A stretch of 22,619 nt of DNA, taken from the IMG/VR virus record IMGVR_UViG_3300046006_002386, positions 1-22,619 of that record. One strand, given 5' to 3'. The DNA is from a virus. A program made the translations under genes and the position numbers. Below are positions 14,314 through 22,619 of this stretch, piece by piece; position 1 is the stretch's first letter, and each line of letters begins with the position of its first letter. The notes below the pieces were generated by a model. That model was not told the origin of the DNA, searched no databases, and saw only the letters and a program-made list of their open reading frames with translations.

Positions 14314-15279
14314 ATGTATTCCAACAAGCCTACTAATTACTATCCTAAATGGTATTATCCTCATTCTATATCGCAAGATTCTGAAGCAATAACTCATGTA
14401 CCTTGGGATTCTACTGGTAATTTTACATATATAAAATCTAGAGATCTTACACAGACTAAAACTATTGCACCGTTAAAGCATATACCAAACTCTTTTTCTA
14501 CTCCTATTAGAAATAAAACATGGTATTTGAATTGCATGTTTCAACTGGGTCGAGAACCAGGTCAAGTAAACGGAATACAACTTCAGATACAAATGGATAG
14601 GGGCGCCCGCATTGTTGACGACACTATTCAATTAATATACAACGGTTCTCCTATTGGAGATAACTTAGCAACTCCTGAAATTGAAACATTAAAAACTTAC
14701 GGCAATGCATGGGGATTGACTTGGACTGATCCCGATGTATATGCAATGACCAGCGGCGACTTTGGTGTTGTTTTAAGATTTCAAAGTAATTTTTCAACCC
14801 CGCATACTACTACTCCTGCAATTGATTTTGTAAGAATGAGATACACTGTTGAAGGTGAGACTGTAATTAATAAACAAGAAGCTCGACCTAACATCGGTTG
14901 GACAATGTCATTGACACTAGACAAATTTTGGAAAAGAGGTGAACCGGGGGAGATGCCTGAAATATCAGAAGAACAGGAAGGCGGCACTACTAACCCGGAA
15001 GATGGATATGCAGGAAGTGGTGCATTTGTAGGAAGTTTTGGATTTGTAGGATCGTCGGGATTTACAGGTTCTTCGGGATTTACAGGAACTACTGGTTTTA
15101 CAGGTAGTATTTTTGGATTTATAGGCAGTGGATTCCGAAATATTTCGTCATACAATGTAATCCCAACAATTGCATTCTTACCAGTTACGGGCGCTTATAC
15201 ATATCAAGCATTCCTAGTACAGGATACAAATCAAATATTTTATTGGGATAATGTGTGGATCTTGGTAGCATCACCATAA
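14314..15279 (+). CDS. Virion or fibre accessory protein with GFTG hexapeptide repeats
   Basis: A 321-residue protein. Residues 1-215 look like a globular, Tyr/Trp-rich structural domain (KPTNYYPKWYYPHSIS; IDFVRMRYTVEGE). An acidic linker (EISEEQEGG) leads to 238-273, six glycine-rich units of the form F-V/T-G-S/T-x-G. The last 45 residues (FLPVTGAYTYQAFLVQDTNQ, then FYWDNVWILVASP) resemble the small domain often found at phage fibre ends, where a value is displayed by a Trp-rich motif. It is probably a fibre or fibre-attached adhesin; no family name can be given. No Shine-Dalgarno precedes the ATG, and the start may be leaderless. Confidence 0.8.
   Translation: MYSNKPTNYYPKWYYPHSISQDSEAITHVPWDSTGNFTYIKSRDLTQTKTIAPLKHIPNSFSTPIRNKTWYLNCMFQLGREPGQVNGIQLQIQMDRGARIVDDTIQLIYNGSPIGDNLATPEIETLKTYGNAWGLTWTDPDVYAMTSGDFGVVLRFQSNFSTPHTTTPAIDFVRMRYTVEGETVINKQEARPNIGWTMSLTLDKFWKRGEPGEMPEISEEQEGGTTNPEDGYAGSGAFVGSFGFVGSSGFTGSSGFTGTTGFTGSIFGFIGSGFRNISSYNVIPTIAFLPVTGAYTYQAFLVQDTNQIFYWDNVWILVASP
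15025..15132 (+). repeat. Six-copy glycine-rich hexapeptide repeat
   Basis: Residues 238-273 of the gene at 14314: FVGSFG, FVGSSG, FTGSSG, FTGTTG, FTGSIFG, FIGSG. Every unit starts with Phe and has Gly at position 3. Similar GFTGS-type repeats are known in fibres of marine T4-like phages, where they replace collagen-like Gly-x-y stalks. Confidence 0.85.
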
Positions 15280-15291
15280 ACCCATTAACAC

Positions 15292-15299
15292 GATAAATA
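15292..15299 (+). promoter_or_regulatory. T4-type late promoter
   Basis: GATAAATA, one base off the consensus. The predicted start is near 15305, only 12 bases before ATG 15317, so the mRNA would begin with the Shine-Dalgarno AAAGGAA itself. Confidence 0.65.
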
Positions 15300-15316
15300 T
15301 TGCAAAGGAAATAGAG

Positions 15317-16339
15317 ATGTCAACAGTCAATATAGTAAGAGTACCAGGAGATTATCAAGTTGTTGCCAAAAATGGCGGCATAATTCTGGATGTCTACAAT
15401 GACGGCACATTGCATCCTGCAACATCTGGTACAGTAACAGTTTATGGAGATTTGAATGTTGTGGGAAATACAACATATATTTCCACAACCAATACTAACA
15501 TTGTAGATAATATCTTAATGCTTAACAGCGGTGAGACCAACGGCTATGTTACTGGAGGATATTCTGGTATAGCAATTTCTAGAGGATCTGTTAATACACT
15601 TACTAATGCCGCTGCATTATTATACAACGACACTGCATACTGGAGTTACGATACAATAACAACCGGCACTCAAGGTGTTTGGGAATTTTCAGTCGGGGAC
15701 GGAATCCAGTTAGCAACAAGTGCTATTAAAACTAACGCTATTAGAATTGGTGGCGGGAGTTTCTTAAACTTATTTGGCCGAGAGAATCCAAATGCAGTGT
15801 TAAATGTTAGAGGTACCACTGATTACGAACTTCAAGTTCTTGACGACGATGATATCCCAAACAAAAGATATGTAGATGATAAAGCATATTCTGGAGAAGA
15901 ATTTACTAAAAAGGTTAGAGTAGGCGGAACGTTTATTGAACTCAACGACCCTGCTGTTATTTTTTCAGATCCGCAGTACTATTCAAATCCGCCTAAAATA
16001 TTTATGGGATTTGGGTCCGGCACAAATGTTGTTTTTACATTAGAAGGTACGGATGCTAATATACAAGGTTTATATATTGCTGACACAAACATATCTGTTA
16101 ATGCTTCTAGAAGTAGTCAAAGTATTAGAATTACTCCCTACAGTACAGGTACCGTCGAAATTGCGTCAGCTTTAAGTTTGGCAAATATTAATCCACCGCG
16201 TGTCAAACCATTACATACAAATGTATATAGCACGTCTACAATTGGTGGCGGTGGCACCGGCGTGTATTTTGTAAATACACAGCAATCGGATGAATTAGTA
16301 AGTAGAAAACGTGCTATCATTTACGGATTAATTTTTTAA
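15317..16339 (+). CDS. Tail fibre-like structural protein
   Basis: A 340-residue beta-rich protein. GTVTVYGDLNVVGNTTYIS at about 38-57, followed by NTNIVDNILMLNSGE, is the repeated-strand motif seen at the head of many phage tail fibre proteins (a GxLxVxGxTT element). The middle has SGIAISRGS and a DDDDIPNKRYVDDKAYSG segment, also typical of trimeric fibres. The C-terminus is Gly-rich (TIGGGGTGVYFV) and ends in a short basic and hydrophobic tail. It is preceded by a late promoter and begins a tight cluster of three genes. A short fibre or a joint protein for the large fibre downstream is likely; the receptor cannot be inferred. Confidence 0.8.
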   Translation: MSTVNIVRVPGDYQVVAKNGGIILDVYNDGTLHPATSGTVTVYGDLNVVGNTTYISTTNTNIVDNILMLNSGETNGYVTGGYSGIAISRGSVNTLTNAAALLYNDTAYWSYDTITTGTQGVWEFSVGDGIQLATSAIKTNAIRIGGGSFLNLFGRENPNAVLNVRGTTDYELQVLDDDDIPNKRYVDDKAYSGEEFTKKVRVGGTFIELNDPAVIFSDPQYYSNPPKIFMGFGSGTNVVFTLEGTDANIQGLYIADTNISVNASRSSQSIRITPYSTGTVEIASALSLANINPPRVKPLHTNVYSTSTIGGGGTGVYFVNTQQSDELVSRKRAIIYGLIF

Positions 16340-16349
16340 GGTTATACAA

Positions 16350-16682
16350 ATGGCGATACAAAATACACTGGTAACATTTGCTTCTGCAATTCCAATCTTC
16401 ACGGCAACTACTGGAACAGAGTTTGCAGTAACAACAATGATGTTCTGCAATACTGATGGTACCGACGATGCTTATTTGGATGTTTGGGTAGTACCATTTG
16501 GGTCAGTACCCGGTACTCCATTAGGACAAATTCTTAAGAATGTTCACATCCCTACCCTAGAAACATTTGTAATGGACACTGAAAAATTACTTCTACAAAG
16601 TCAAGATGCAATATGGGGACAAGTTAACGCAAATGCAAACCTAAAAGTTAATTCAACAGTGAGCTATGTGCAGATATCATGA
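16350..16682 (+). CDS. Small beta-rich virion protein
   Basis: A 110-residue protein, ten bases after the fibre-like gene, with AAGG at 16338-16341. It reads as a single beta-sandwich-like domain: ASAIPIFTATTGTEFAVTTM, FCNTDGTDDAYLDVWVVPFG, and VNSTVSYVQIS at the end. No Cys/His cluster, signal peptide or catalytic motif is visible. Its stop overlaps the next ATG (ATGA), so it is translationally coupled to the 175-residue neighbour. Together they probably make a fibre accessory or baseplate-wedge part; I do not recognise a named family. Confidence 0.75.
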   Translation: MAIQNTLVTFASAIPIFTATTGTEFAVTTMMFCNTDGTDDAYLDVWVVPFGSVPGTPLGQILKNVHIPTLETFVMDTEKLLLQSQDAIWGQVNANANLKVNSTVSYVQIS

Positions 16683-17206
16683 AATATGTAAAGAAATCAT
16701 CCATAGTTAGAAACGATCCGATGACAAATCGGTTTGCTGTTCTAGAAAATGGTAGAATAGTTACGACCACTAGAGTTTCTATGGAGATTCCTCGAGGCGA
16801 CGATTCTACGCGGCCCGGCTTATATATTGATGGTATGGTTAGATATAATGCAGACTTAACTGAAGCAGAAATGTATAATGGACTAGGGGCTGGATTAGGA
16901 TGGGAAGTTATTAGAACTGTAAGACCAGCCCCTATAACAGTACAGACATTAGGGCCGGGTAATTATGCAACATTTGATTTTGGTCCCTTACAATACAGTA
17001 GTGGGGAGTTTTATACAGATTTCACAAGCCCACAAAATATATTTGTTTTTGTAGAAAATGTATGGCAAATTCCCACAACAAACTACACCTTGATTCAATC
17101 TGGATCAAGGGTATATGTGCGATTTAACGAAGCGCCACCTGCACTCAAGTACATAACTGTAATGCTAGGATACGACGGATACTTCCCTCCATTCCCTACT
17201 CCTTAA
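16679..17206 (+). CDS. Fibre-associated structural protein
   Basis: A 175-residue protein coupled to the previous gene by ATGA. The N-terminal half contains PGLYIDGMVRYNADLTEAEMYNG then GWEVIRTVRP, the short motif (x-x-G-M-x-R-Y-N...Y-x-G-x-W) common in phage fibre proteins where strands display a label and a Trp. The C-terminal half has NIFVFVENVWQIPTTNYTLIQ and SRVYVRFNEAPP, a second beta domain resembling tail-tip repeats. It ends with an aromatic Pro-rich tail (GYFPPFPTP). It is placed directly before the promoter of the giant fibre gene. Confidence 0.78.
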   Translation: MKYVKKSSIVRNDPMTNRFAVLENGRIVTTTRVSMEIPRGDDSTRPGLYIDGMVRYNADLTEAEMYNGLGAGLGWEVIRTVRPAPITVQTLGPGNYATFDFGPLQYSSGEFYTDFTSPQNIFVFVENVWQIPTTNYTLIQSGSRVYVRFNEAPPALKYITVMLGYDGYFPPFPTP

Positions 17207-17227
17207 ACTCCTTAAAAATTATTTTGG

Positions 17228-17235
17228 TATAAATA
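17228..17235 (+). promoter_or_regulatory. T4-type late promoter of the giant fibre gene
   Basis: Exact TATAAATA. The predicted start is near 17241, giving an 87-base leader before ATG 17328. Confidence 0.8.
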
Positions 17236-17240
17236 ACTGC

Positions 17241-17327
17241 GATGCCAAATGGTTGGCAGAATTAACTGTGGTAAACCCGCAACGTAAGGTGGTTCTTGGG
17301 TGTGATACCCAAAGTTGAGGAGCTCAA
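17241..17327 (+). promoter_or_regulatory. Structured leader of the giant fibre gene
   Basis: Two perfect hairpins: TGCCAA 17243-17248/TTGGCA 17253-17258 with loop ATGG, placed at the predicted 5' end, and TTGGGT 17296-17301/ACCCAA 17307-17312 with loop GTGAT, just before the Shine-Dalgarno GAGGAG at 17317-17322. A 7-codon reading frame (MPNGWQN) starts at 17242, one base after the predicted +1. A 5'-end hairpin would protect the long mRNA from decay; translational control is possible. Confidence 0.5.
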
Positions 17328-20300
17328 ATGGCTATTGGTCGTATATCTGGTCCGTTATTGGCGGCAAACTTGTTCCGCGATGGGTTTGACATTGCTTTTT
17401 ATAACGTAAACAGCACGACTGAAGATCCGATATTGTTCCTAGACGTTACCGGTACTAGAGTCGGTATTAGAAAAGACACTCCGTTATATCCTTTAGATGT
17501 TAAAGGCACAATTAACGGTGACGTATTAAGAATTGTTGAAACAACTCCAGGTACTGGAAATGGTACTATTGGTAAAATCTACATTTCAACAAACACTATC
17601 GCATCCATCACGGGCCCAATTAATATTAAACCACAAGGTGGCGATGATATTAATTTACAAAGTAATGTAACTGTTTCGGGCGATTTACATGCAACAGGTA
17701 ATATCACAGCCGATGGTGATATTGGGCTAGGTGATAGGCCTACAGACAAAATTAAAATTAACGGTACTGTTGACAGCAACATTGTTCCTTCCGTTGATAA
17801 TACATATAATATTGGAGCCCCAGATGCTACCTGGGAAGCTGGATATTTTCAAGAATTAATTGCAAACAAACTTTCCAGTACTACTGGAGGCATTTCTATC
17901 AATCCTGCTGACGGGCTTTTAGAAATCAACGGTCAAATTAGAGTTAACAGTCCTAACAAACCATTAGGTACTGCTCCAGTAGTTACTAACATTTTGTATG
18001 TTACTATGGACGGCAGTGATACTAATGATGGATCTGCAATGGATGCAAGCCGTGCTTGCCGTACAATAAAAGGTGCCACATTAAGTCCGTTATATACTCC
18101 TGGAACAAGCATTAGAGTTGCACCTGGTAGATATTATGAAAATAATCCTATCTTAATGCAACCTTCTACTAGTATTCTTGGAAGTGACTTGCGTACTACA
18201 TTTGTTGAACCTCTAAATAAAACACAAGATTTGTTCCACGTACAGTCTGGTTGTTATATTGCTCAATTACAAATGAGTAACGGCCGCAGTGGTCTACTAC
18301 CTATCGAAAATTCTAGTGGTTATAATAGAGGAGCATATGCAACGGCATTTCCTCCTCTAGTAGATGGCCGCAAGATAGATGTGTTCAATTCACCGTATAT
18401 TCAGAACTGTACTAATCAATCAGGCCCGTGGTTAAAAGATGGTACATTATTTTTTCCTAACCAAACTGTACAAATTCCTAATGCAGTTGGTGTCGGTTCT
18501 TGGACTGCAAATACTAGCACACTAGTTATAAATTTAAGTACTGGAACTATTGCTGTTGGAGATAGTATTAATACTGGCCAACAAAATTTAGGATTCTATG
18601 ATGCTAGAACATTGATTCTTGCTAATAAATCGTACATCCAAGAACAAACAATCAATTGGATCAATTATAATATTGCAACGGCTAGTACTAGTTCAATATG
18701 GTACGGATTCAGTTATGCCCGTGCCAAGTGTTATCGAGATGTTGGTATTATTTTAGAAAATGTATCATATGATACTACATTTGGCGGCAACGAAAAATCT
18801 GTTGAAAGTGGACTTGCATATTATCGCGGCGTTATTAGTTTAATTGCTGGTCAAGAAATTCAAACAGTAGCAGCCATTAATTATGTTAATTCGTTAACAC
18901 AGGCAGTTATCGTTAATTCAACTAGTACACTGTATGGATCAGTAACTGCTCCGCAAGTAATTAATACCGCATTAACTGGTGGAGCAATTGCTAGCGCAGG
19001 TTTTGCCAACAACATTAATATTATTACTGACATTATTACAAACGGCACTGATGTTGCTCCGACTATCTTTAAGAGTTCAGGTCCTGATGCACAGACTATT
19101 AGTGCCGAAGTATTATTGCAAGCTAACAGAACATTTGTACGAAACGAAGTTACTGCATGGACTGATTATACATTCTCTAGCATAAACTATAGTGAAGACA
19201 AGTGCAAACGAGATTTGAATTTAATTGTTGATTCGATTGGGTTTGATTTACTATATCCTACAACTAATAGTTCTCAAAGTGCGTTTGCTGGATTACAGTA
19301 TTGGGAACAAAACGGATACACCGGCCAAATTGCCAACGAACTTTCTACAACTACTAACGCCATTCGTTATGTTCGAGATTTAATTCAAGAAGTTGTACAA
19401 AACGTTACTACCGGAGTTCGATATCAATCTACAGAAACACAGGTTACTAATCTTGTTCAAGGTTCAGAAGTTGAAGCTACTCTGTTAACTAATGAATTTA
19501 ATTTAATTTTAGATATTATTGTAAATGGCACAGTAGGAGTTACTGATAGAATTATTCCAAATAATGGAACTCCGAGTTCTGTTGTGTCTGTTAATAATGC
19601 CTATAATGTTCTACAAGCTAACAGGGTATATATTATTGCTGAAGCAATTGCATTTGTTGAACAAAATAAATCTATTGGGTTTACATATAATCAGGCAACG
19701 TGTGGTCGAGATGTAGGACACATGATCGACAGTGTAAGTTTTGACTTGTTGCATGGCGGAAATAAACAAGCTGTGCAGAGTGGCGTATATTATTATTCAT
19801 TCAATGCATCTGCATCTGCAATCGTTAACGAAATTCCACAGACAGTGTATGCGTACAATACACTAACAACTATTGTTTCTGATCTAGTTCAAAATATTGT
19901 TATTGTTCCTAAGCAAACAAAAGTTTCTCAAAATATATCACTTCCGGCAGCAACATCTTCCGAAGCTATTGACCTAGCAGCATTAGTTGGAATAATTTTG
20001 AGTATTATTACTACTGGTCCTAGCGTGGTTACTACTAAAGAACCAATTAGCTTAACAAGAGTATCTAGTGTCGATATTGAAAACGCATTTGCAATTTTAC
20101 AAGCAAATAAAGAATTTATTAGAGAAGAAGTAGTTGCTCGAGTAAACGATAGATTCTTTAGAACTCATTCTTACAATCAAGATAAGTGTCGTAGAGATGC
20201 TGGATTAATTGTTGATTCAGTTGTGTTAGATTTATTATTTCCAACTGCTGGAAATAGTCAAAGCACGTTTGCAGGACTACAATATTGGAATAACACCGGT

Positions 20301-22619
20301 ACTGTGATTCCGGGACAAGTTACAACTACTACTAATGCAATTCTTTATGCAAGAGATTTGTGTAAGAAAATTCTTGTTAACGATACAAGTAATCCAAGAT
20401 TCTCTACAGGTACTCAGATTATTTCTTTACCAGCTGCTACAGAAGCTGAAGGTATTGAATTAGCTACCAAATTTGATGCAATGGTAGATATTATTACTAC
20501 CGGCACATCTGGAGTTTCTGATAAGATTGTGCCTAATGGAATAGAACCATCATTTAAGATTGATGTTAGACAAGCTGTTGATATATTAATTGCTAATAAA
20601 GTTTACATCCAGCAAGAAGTTGTATCTTGGGTAGATTACAATAAAACAGTCGGCTGGGTATATGACAGAGTCAAATGTGAACGAGACGCAGGCTATATTA
20701 TTGACAGTGTAACATTTGATTTGTTATACGGCGGAAATAAACAATCCATTCAAAGCGGAGTTTACTACTACGGATTTAATGCTGGCTCGAGTGCAATCTA
20801 TGGTCAAACTACAGCAACTATTGCAGCATATAATAGAATTCATACTATTATACCTGATATTATTAGAGGTATTGCAGTAACACCGTATCAATCTACTGAA
20901 AAACAAATATATGGGGTGTCTTCTCAAAATACTTCAACCATTGCCGTAGCAGTTAGTAAGATTAACACAATTACAACTATTATTTCTAGTGGTACTTCGG
21001 TTGCAGCAGCACCGAGTCCAATTTCTTTAATTGCAAGTACAAGTACTGATGTAGTTAATGCATCTGCAATCATTTATGCTAACCGAGAATTTATACAAGC
21101 AGAGACAGTTGCATACGTAAATCAATTCTTTGCATTTGATTATAATAGAGCCAAGTGTTCGCGAGATGCCGGTCTAATTGTTGATGCAGTGACGCAAGAT
21201 TTAATTCTTGGTGGAACTACAAAGGCAGTTGAAGCAGGTATTAGTTACTGGTTAGGTACTAGAAGTTATATTGATGGACAGATTCCTCAAACAGTAGGCG
21301 CCGTAAACAGAGCAAAAACTGTTGCTCTTGATATTATTCAAAATGTATTAGTATCAAGAACTAGTGGCAACGGCACTGAACAAATTACCAACTCATATTT
21401 TGCCGGAGGCGCATTTGCATCCGGCGCAGTTGCCAGAAGTTTTGACATCATCACTAACATTATGCAAAACGGTCCATCGGCTGCACCTGCAACTTTTGTT
21501 GGATCAGGATTATTTGCAGCGACAGGCATTAGTAATAATGACACAAAAATTGCTACAAAAGTTACAAGTGTTTCTAATACAGGAAGTACCTACACCGTTG
21601 GTATTGATACCCCCACTGTTGGCCTAGCTACTAACGCAACTTTATATTTTGGAAGAACTGCGGTATTTCCAAAATTAGACAGCGAATTTACCTCTCAAGA
21701 ACTTTTAGATTGGAAACAACGAACAGTGGATCCAAACGGCTCTATGGGCGGAAGTTTAGTCGACGGCGCTGTTGTAAGCGATCGAAGCCCGATTAATTCT
21801 TTTGTTTACGATGCATTTACACAGGTAAATCAAGGTGGCCGCGGCATACATATTATTAATAACGGTTATGCACAGTTAGTTTCTGTGTTTACAATCTTCT
21901 GTTCAACCGCAGTAGAAGTTACAGATGGCGGAATTGCATCAATTACAAACAGTAATGCAAACTTCGGCGACTTCTGTTTAGTTGCTAAAGGTAAAGGAAG
22001 GTTAGATTTCCAAGGTACTGTATATAATCCAGCGTATCCAACATTTGCACAGTCGGGTGAACAGACACAAAATGGTCAATATTATCCAAATGGATTTTGG
22101 CCACAAAATGCAGAATTGTTAGCATTTATTCCTGACACCGAAGAAAGACCGCACATTGGTCAAGTAATGGAAGTTATTCCGCCAACATATGTCTTGACAG
22201 ATACTACAGGTGCTGGCAACTTTGTTGAAACACTATATGTTAATGATCAAGGCTTGCCAGGATTCTTAAATGCAGCACCAAATTTGGCTGTGTTATCTAC
22301 CGGTACAATTAAAATTGATAATATTAATACAGACGGTATTGCAATTGGAAATACTATTCATATTCGAGATCAGTTTGGTAGCTTTACTGACAGTGTAGGA
22401 GTACGTTATGCAACTACTGGAACAGTAGTTACAGACATTAGCTTCCAATCCGTTACAATTAGCACTGCTCTTACATCTGGTGGCGGTGAAATAGCTAATC
22501 CTAATTTCTTTACACTGTTGTTTACTGGAAATGCATATTATAATGTTTTAAGTAGCAGATTAGTTCCTACGCCAATAACACCGGGGCAAACTACAATTCC
22601 GGGACAAACTATTCTCTCT
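17328..22619 (+). CDS. Giant tail fibre protein, 3' end outside window (partial)
   Basis: The frame is open from ATG 17328 to the last base: 1764 codons without a stop. GAGGAG precedes the ATG. Order of parts: an N-terminal beta region with fibre motifs (DLHATGNITADGDIGLGD; NTYNIGAPDATWEAGYF) to about residue 215; a pectate-lyase-like beta-helix cap from about 222 (VTMDGSDTNDG, later RTIKGAT and APGRYYENNPILMQP) to about 330; six ~160-residue repeats, 432 to about 1390; a DWKQRTVDP linker; and a second beta-helix segment near 1503-1560 (GGRGIHIINNGYAQLVSVF). Similar fibres with beta-helix caps and C-x-R-D repeats occur in cyanophage-type myoviruses, from memory. Its role would be host surface binding. 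Receptor tip and length are unknown since the end is missing. Confidence 0.9.
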   Translation, partial: MAIGRISGPLLAANLFRDGFDIAFYNVNSTTEDPILFLDVTGTRVGIRKDTPLYPLDVKGTINGDVLRIVETTPGTGNGTIGKIYISTNTIASITGPINIKPQGGDDINLQSNVTVSGDLHATGNITADGDIGLGDRPTDKIKINGTVDSNIVPSVDNTYNIGAPDATWEAGYFQELIANKLSSTTGGISINPADGLLEINGQIRVNSPNKPLGTAPVVTNILYVTMDGSDTNDGSAMDASRACRTIKGATLSPLYTPGTSIRVAPGRYYENNPILMQPSTSILGSDLRTTFVEPLNKTQDLFHVQSGCYIAQLQMSNGRSGLLPIENSSGYNRGAYATAFPPLVDGRKIDVFNSPYIQNCTNQSGPWLKDGTLFFPNQTVQIPNAVGVGSWTANTSTLVINLSTGTIAVGDSINTGQQNLGFYDARTLILANKSYIQEQTINWINYNIATASTSSIWYGFSYARAKCYRDVGIILENVSYDTTFGGNEKSVESGLAYYRGVISLIAGQEIQTVAAINYVNSLTQAVIVNSTSTLYGSVTAPQVINTALTGGAIASAGFANNINIITDIITNGTDVAPTIFKSSGPDAQTISAEVLLQANRTFVRNEVTAWTDYTFSSINYSEDKCKRDLNLIVDSIGFDLLYPTTNSSQSAFAGLQYWEQNGYTGQIANELSTTTNAIRYVRDLIQEVVQNVTTGVRYQSTETQVTNLVQGSEVEATLLTNEFNLILDIIVNGTVGVTDRIIPNNGTPSSVVSVNNAYNVLQANRVYIIAEAIAFVEQNKSIGFTYNQATCGRDVGHMIDSVSFDLLHGGNKQAVQSGVYYYSFNASASAIVNEIPQTVYAYNTLTTIVSDLVQNIVIVPKQTKVSQNISLPAATSSEAIDLAALVGIILSIITTGPSVVTTKEPISLTRVSSVDIENAFAILQANKEFIREEVVARVNDRFFRTHSYNQDKCRRDAGLIVDSVVLDLLFPTAGNSQSTFAGLQYWNNTGTVIPGQVTTTTNAILYARDLCKKILVNDTSNPRFSTGTQIISLPAATEAEGIELATKFDAMVDIITTGTSGVSDKIVPNGIEPSFKIDVRQAVDILIANKVYIQQEVVSWVDYNKTVGWVYDRVKCERDAGYIIDSVTFDLLYGGNKQSIQSGVYYYGFNAGSSAIYGQTTATIAAYNRIHTIIPDIIRGIAVTPYQSTEKQIYGVSSQNTSTIAVAVSKINTITTIISSGTSVAAAPSPISLIASTSTDVVNASAIIYANREFIQAETVAYVNQFFAFDYNRAKCSRDAGLIVDAVTQDLILGGTTKAVEAGISYWLGTRSYIDGQIPQTVGAVNRAKTVALDIIQNVLVSRTSGNGTEQITNSYFAGGAFASGAVARSFDIITNIMQNGPSAAPATFVGSGLFAATGISNNDTKIATKVTSVSNTGSTYTVGIDTPTVGLATNATLYFGRTAVFPKLDSEFTSQELLDWKQRTVDPNGSMGGSLVDGAVVSDRSPINSFVYDAFTQVNQGGRGIHIINNGYAQLVSVFTIFCSTAVEVTDGGIASITNSNANFGDFCLVAKGKGRLDFQGTVYNPAYPTFAQSGEQTQNGQYYPNGFWPQNAELLAFIPDTEERPHIGQVMEVIPPTYVLTDTTGAGNFVETLYVNDQGLPGFLNAAPNLAVLSTGTIKIDNINTDGIAIGNTIHIRDQFGSFTDSVGVRYATTGTVVTDISFQSVTISTALTSGGGEIANPNFFTLLFTGNAYYNVLSSRLVPTPITPGQTTIPGQTILS
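18621..21500 (+). repeat. Six tandem ~160-residue C-x-R-D repeats in the giant fibre
   Basis: Each unit begins with A-N-K/R-x-F/Y-I/V-x-x-E and about 20-30 residues later has C-x-R-D-x-G-x-I-x-D-x-V-x-x-D-L. The Cys is at residues 468, 626, 792, 954, 1117 and 1277, spacing 158-166. After it units carry either a GGNxxxVxxG segment (1, 3, 5, with a GGT version in 6) or a PTxxxSQSxFAGLQYW segment (2 and 4). Units 2-3 and 4-5 match pairwise, which suggests duplication of a two-unit block. Confidence 0.9.

Noticed and set aside
18621-21500. CRISPR array or mobile repeats
   Set aside because: The repeats are protein-level, about 480 bases apart, in one open frame, and without identical short units or spacers.

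Overview
This window is a continuous piece of a T4-like myovirus genome, AT-rich and tightly packed. The evidence is the gp47/gp46 recombination nuclease pair, the head cluster in T4 order (portal gp20, small core proteins, protease gp21, scaffold gp22, major capsid protein gp23), a gp26-type baseplate protein, and octamers matching or close to the T4 late promoter (TATAAATA) in front of most transcription units. No host marker, tRNA, integrase or insertion sequence was seen. Protein features (long fibre with many short repeats, short gp23, GFTG-type hexapeptides) resemble cyanophage, pelagic and freshwater relatives more than T4 itself, but the host cannot be named from this sequence.

Layout. 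1-2381: end of gp47, complete gp46, then two very small basic proteins, one with an AT-hook-like tail and one resembling the Hc1 histone H1-like family. 2382-2810: GIY-YIG nuclease. 2811-3250: a non-coding stretch of about 440 bases dense in perfect inverted repeats, my best candidate for an undescribed structured RNA. 3284-4021: a Pro/Ala-rich protein, possibly an internal head or other virion protein. 4022-5112: the only minus-strand island, holding gp26 and a small coupled gene. 5189-7234: tail tape measure. 7250-13392: portal, core, protease, scaffold and capsid. 13415-14299: a structural gene bracketed by two UUCG-loop terminators. 14314-17206: four fibre or virion accessory proteins. 17328-22619: an open reading frame of 1764 codons that runs off the window, a giant tail fibre with six copies of a ~160-residue repeat.

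How it works together. gp46/gp47 process DNA ends for recombination-dependent replication. The rest is mainly late virion morphogenesis: gp22 and the acidic core protein build the prohead core, gp23 assembles on it with gp20 at the portal vertex, and gp21 then cleaves the core and capsid proteins. The tape measure and gp26 belong to tail and baseplate assembly, and the right third encodes adhesion fibres. Two late genes (at 9000 and 14314) have a promoter-like octamer placed so that transcription would start on the A of their ATG, which suggests leaderless late mRNAs.
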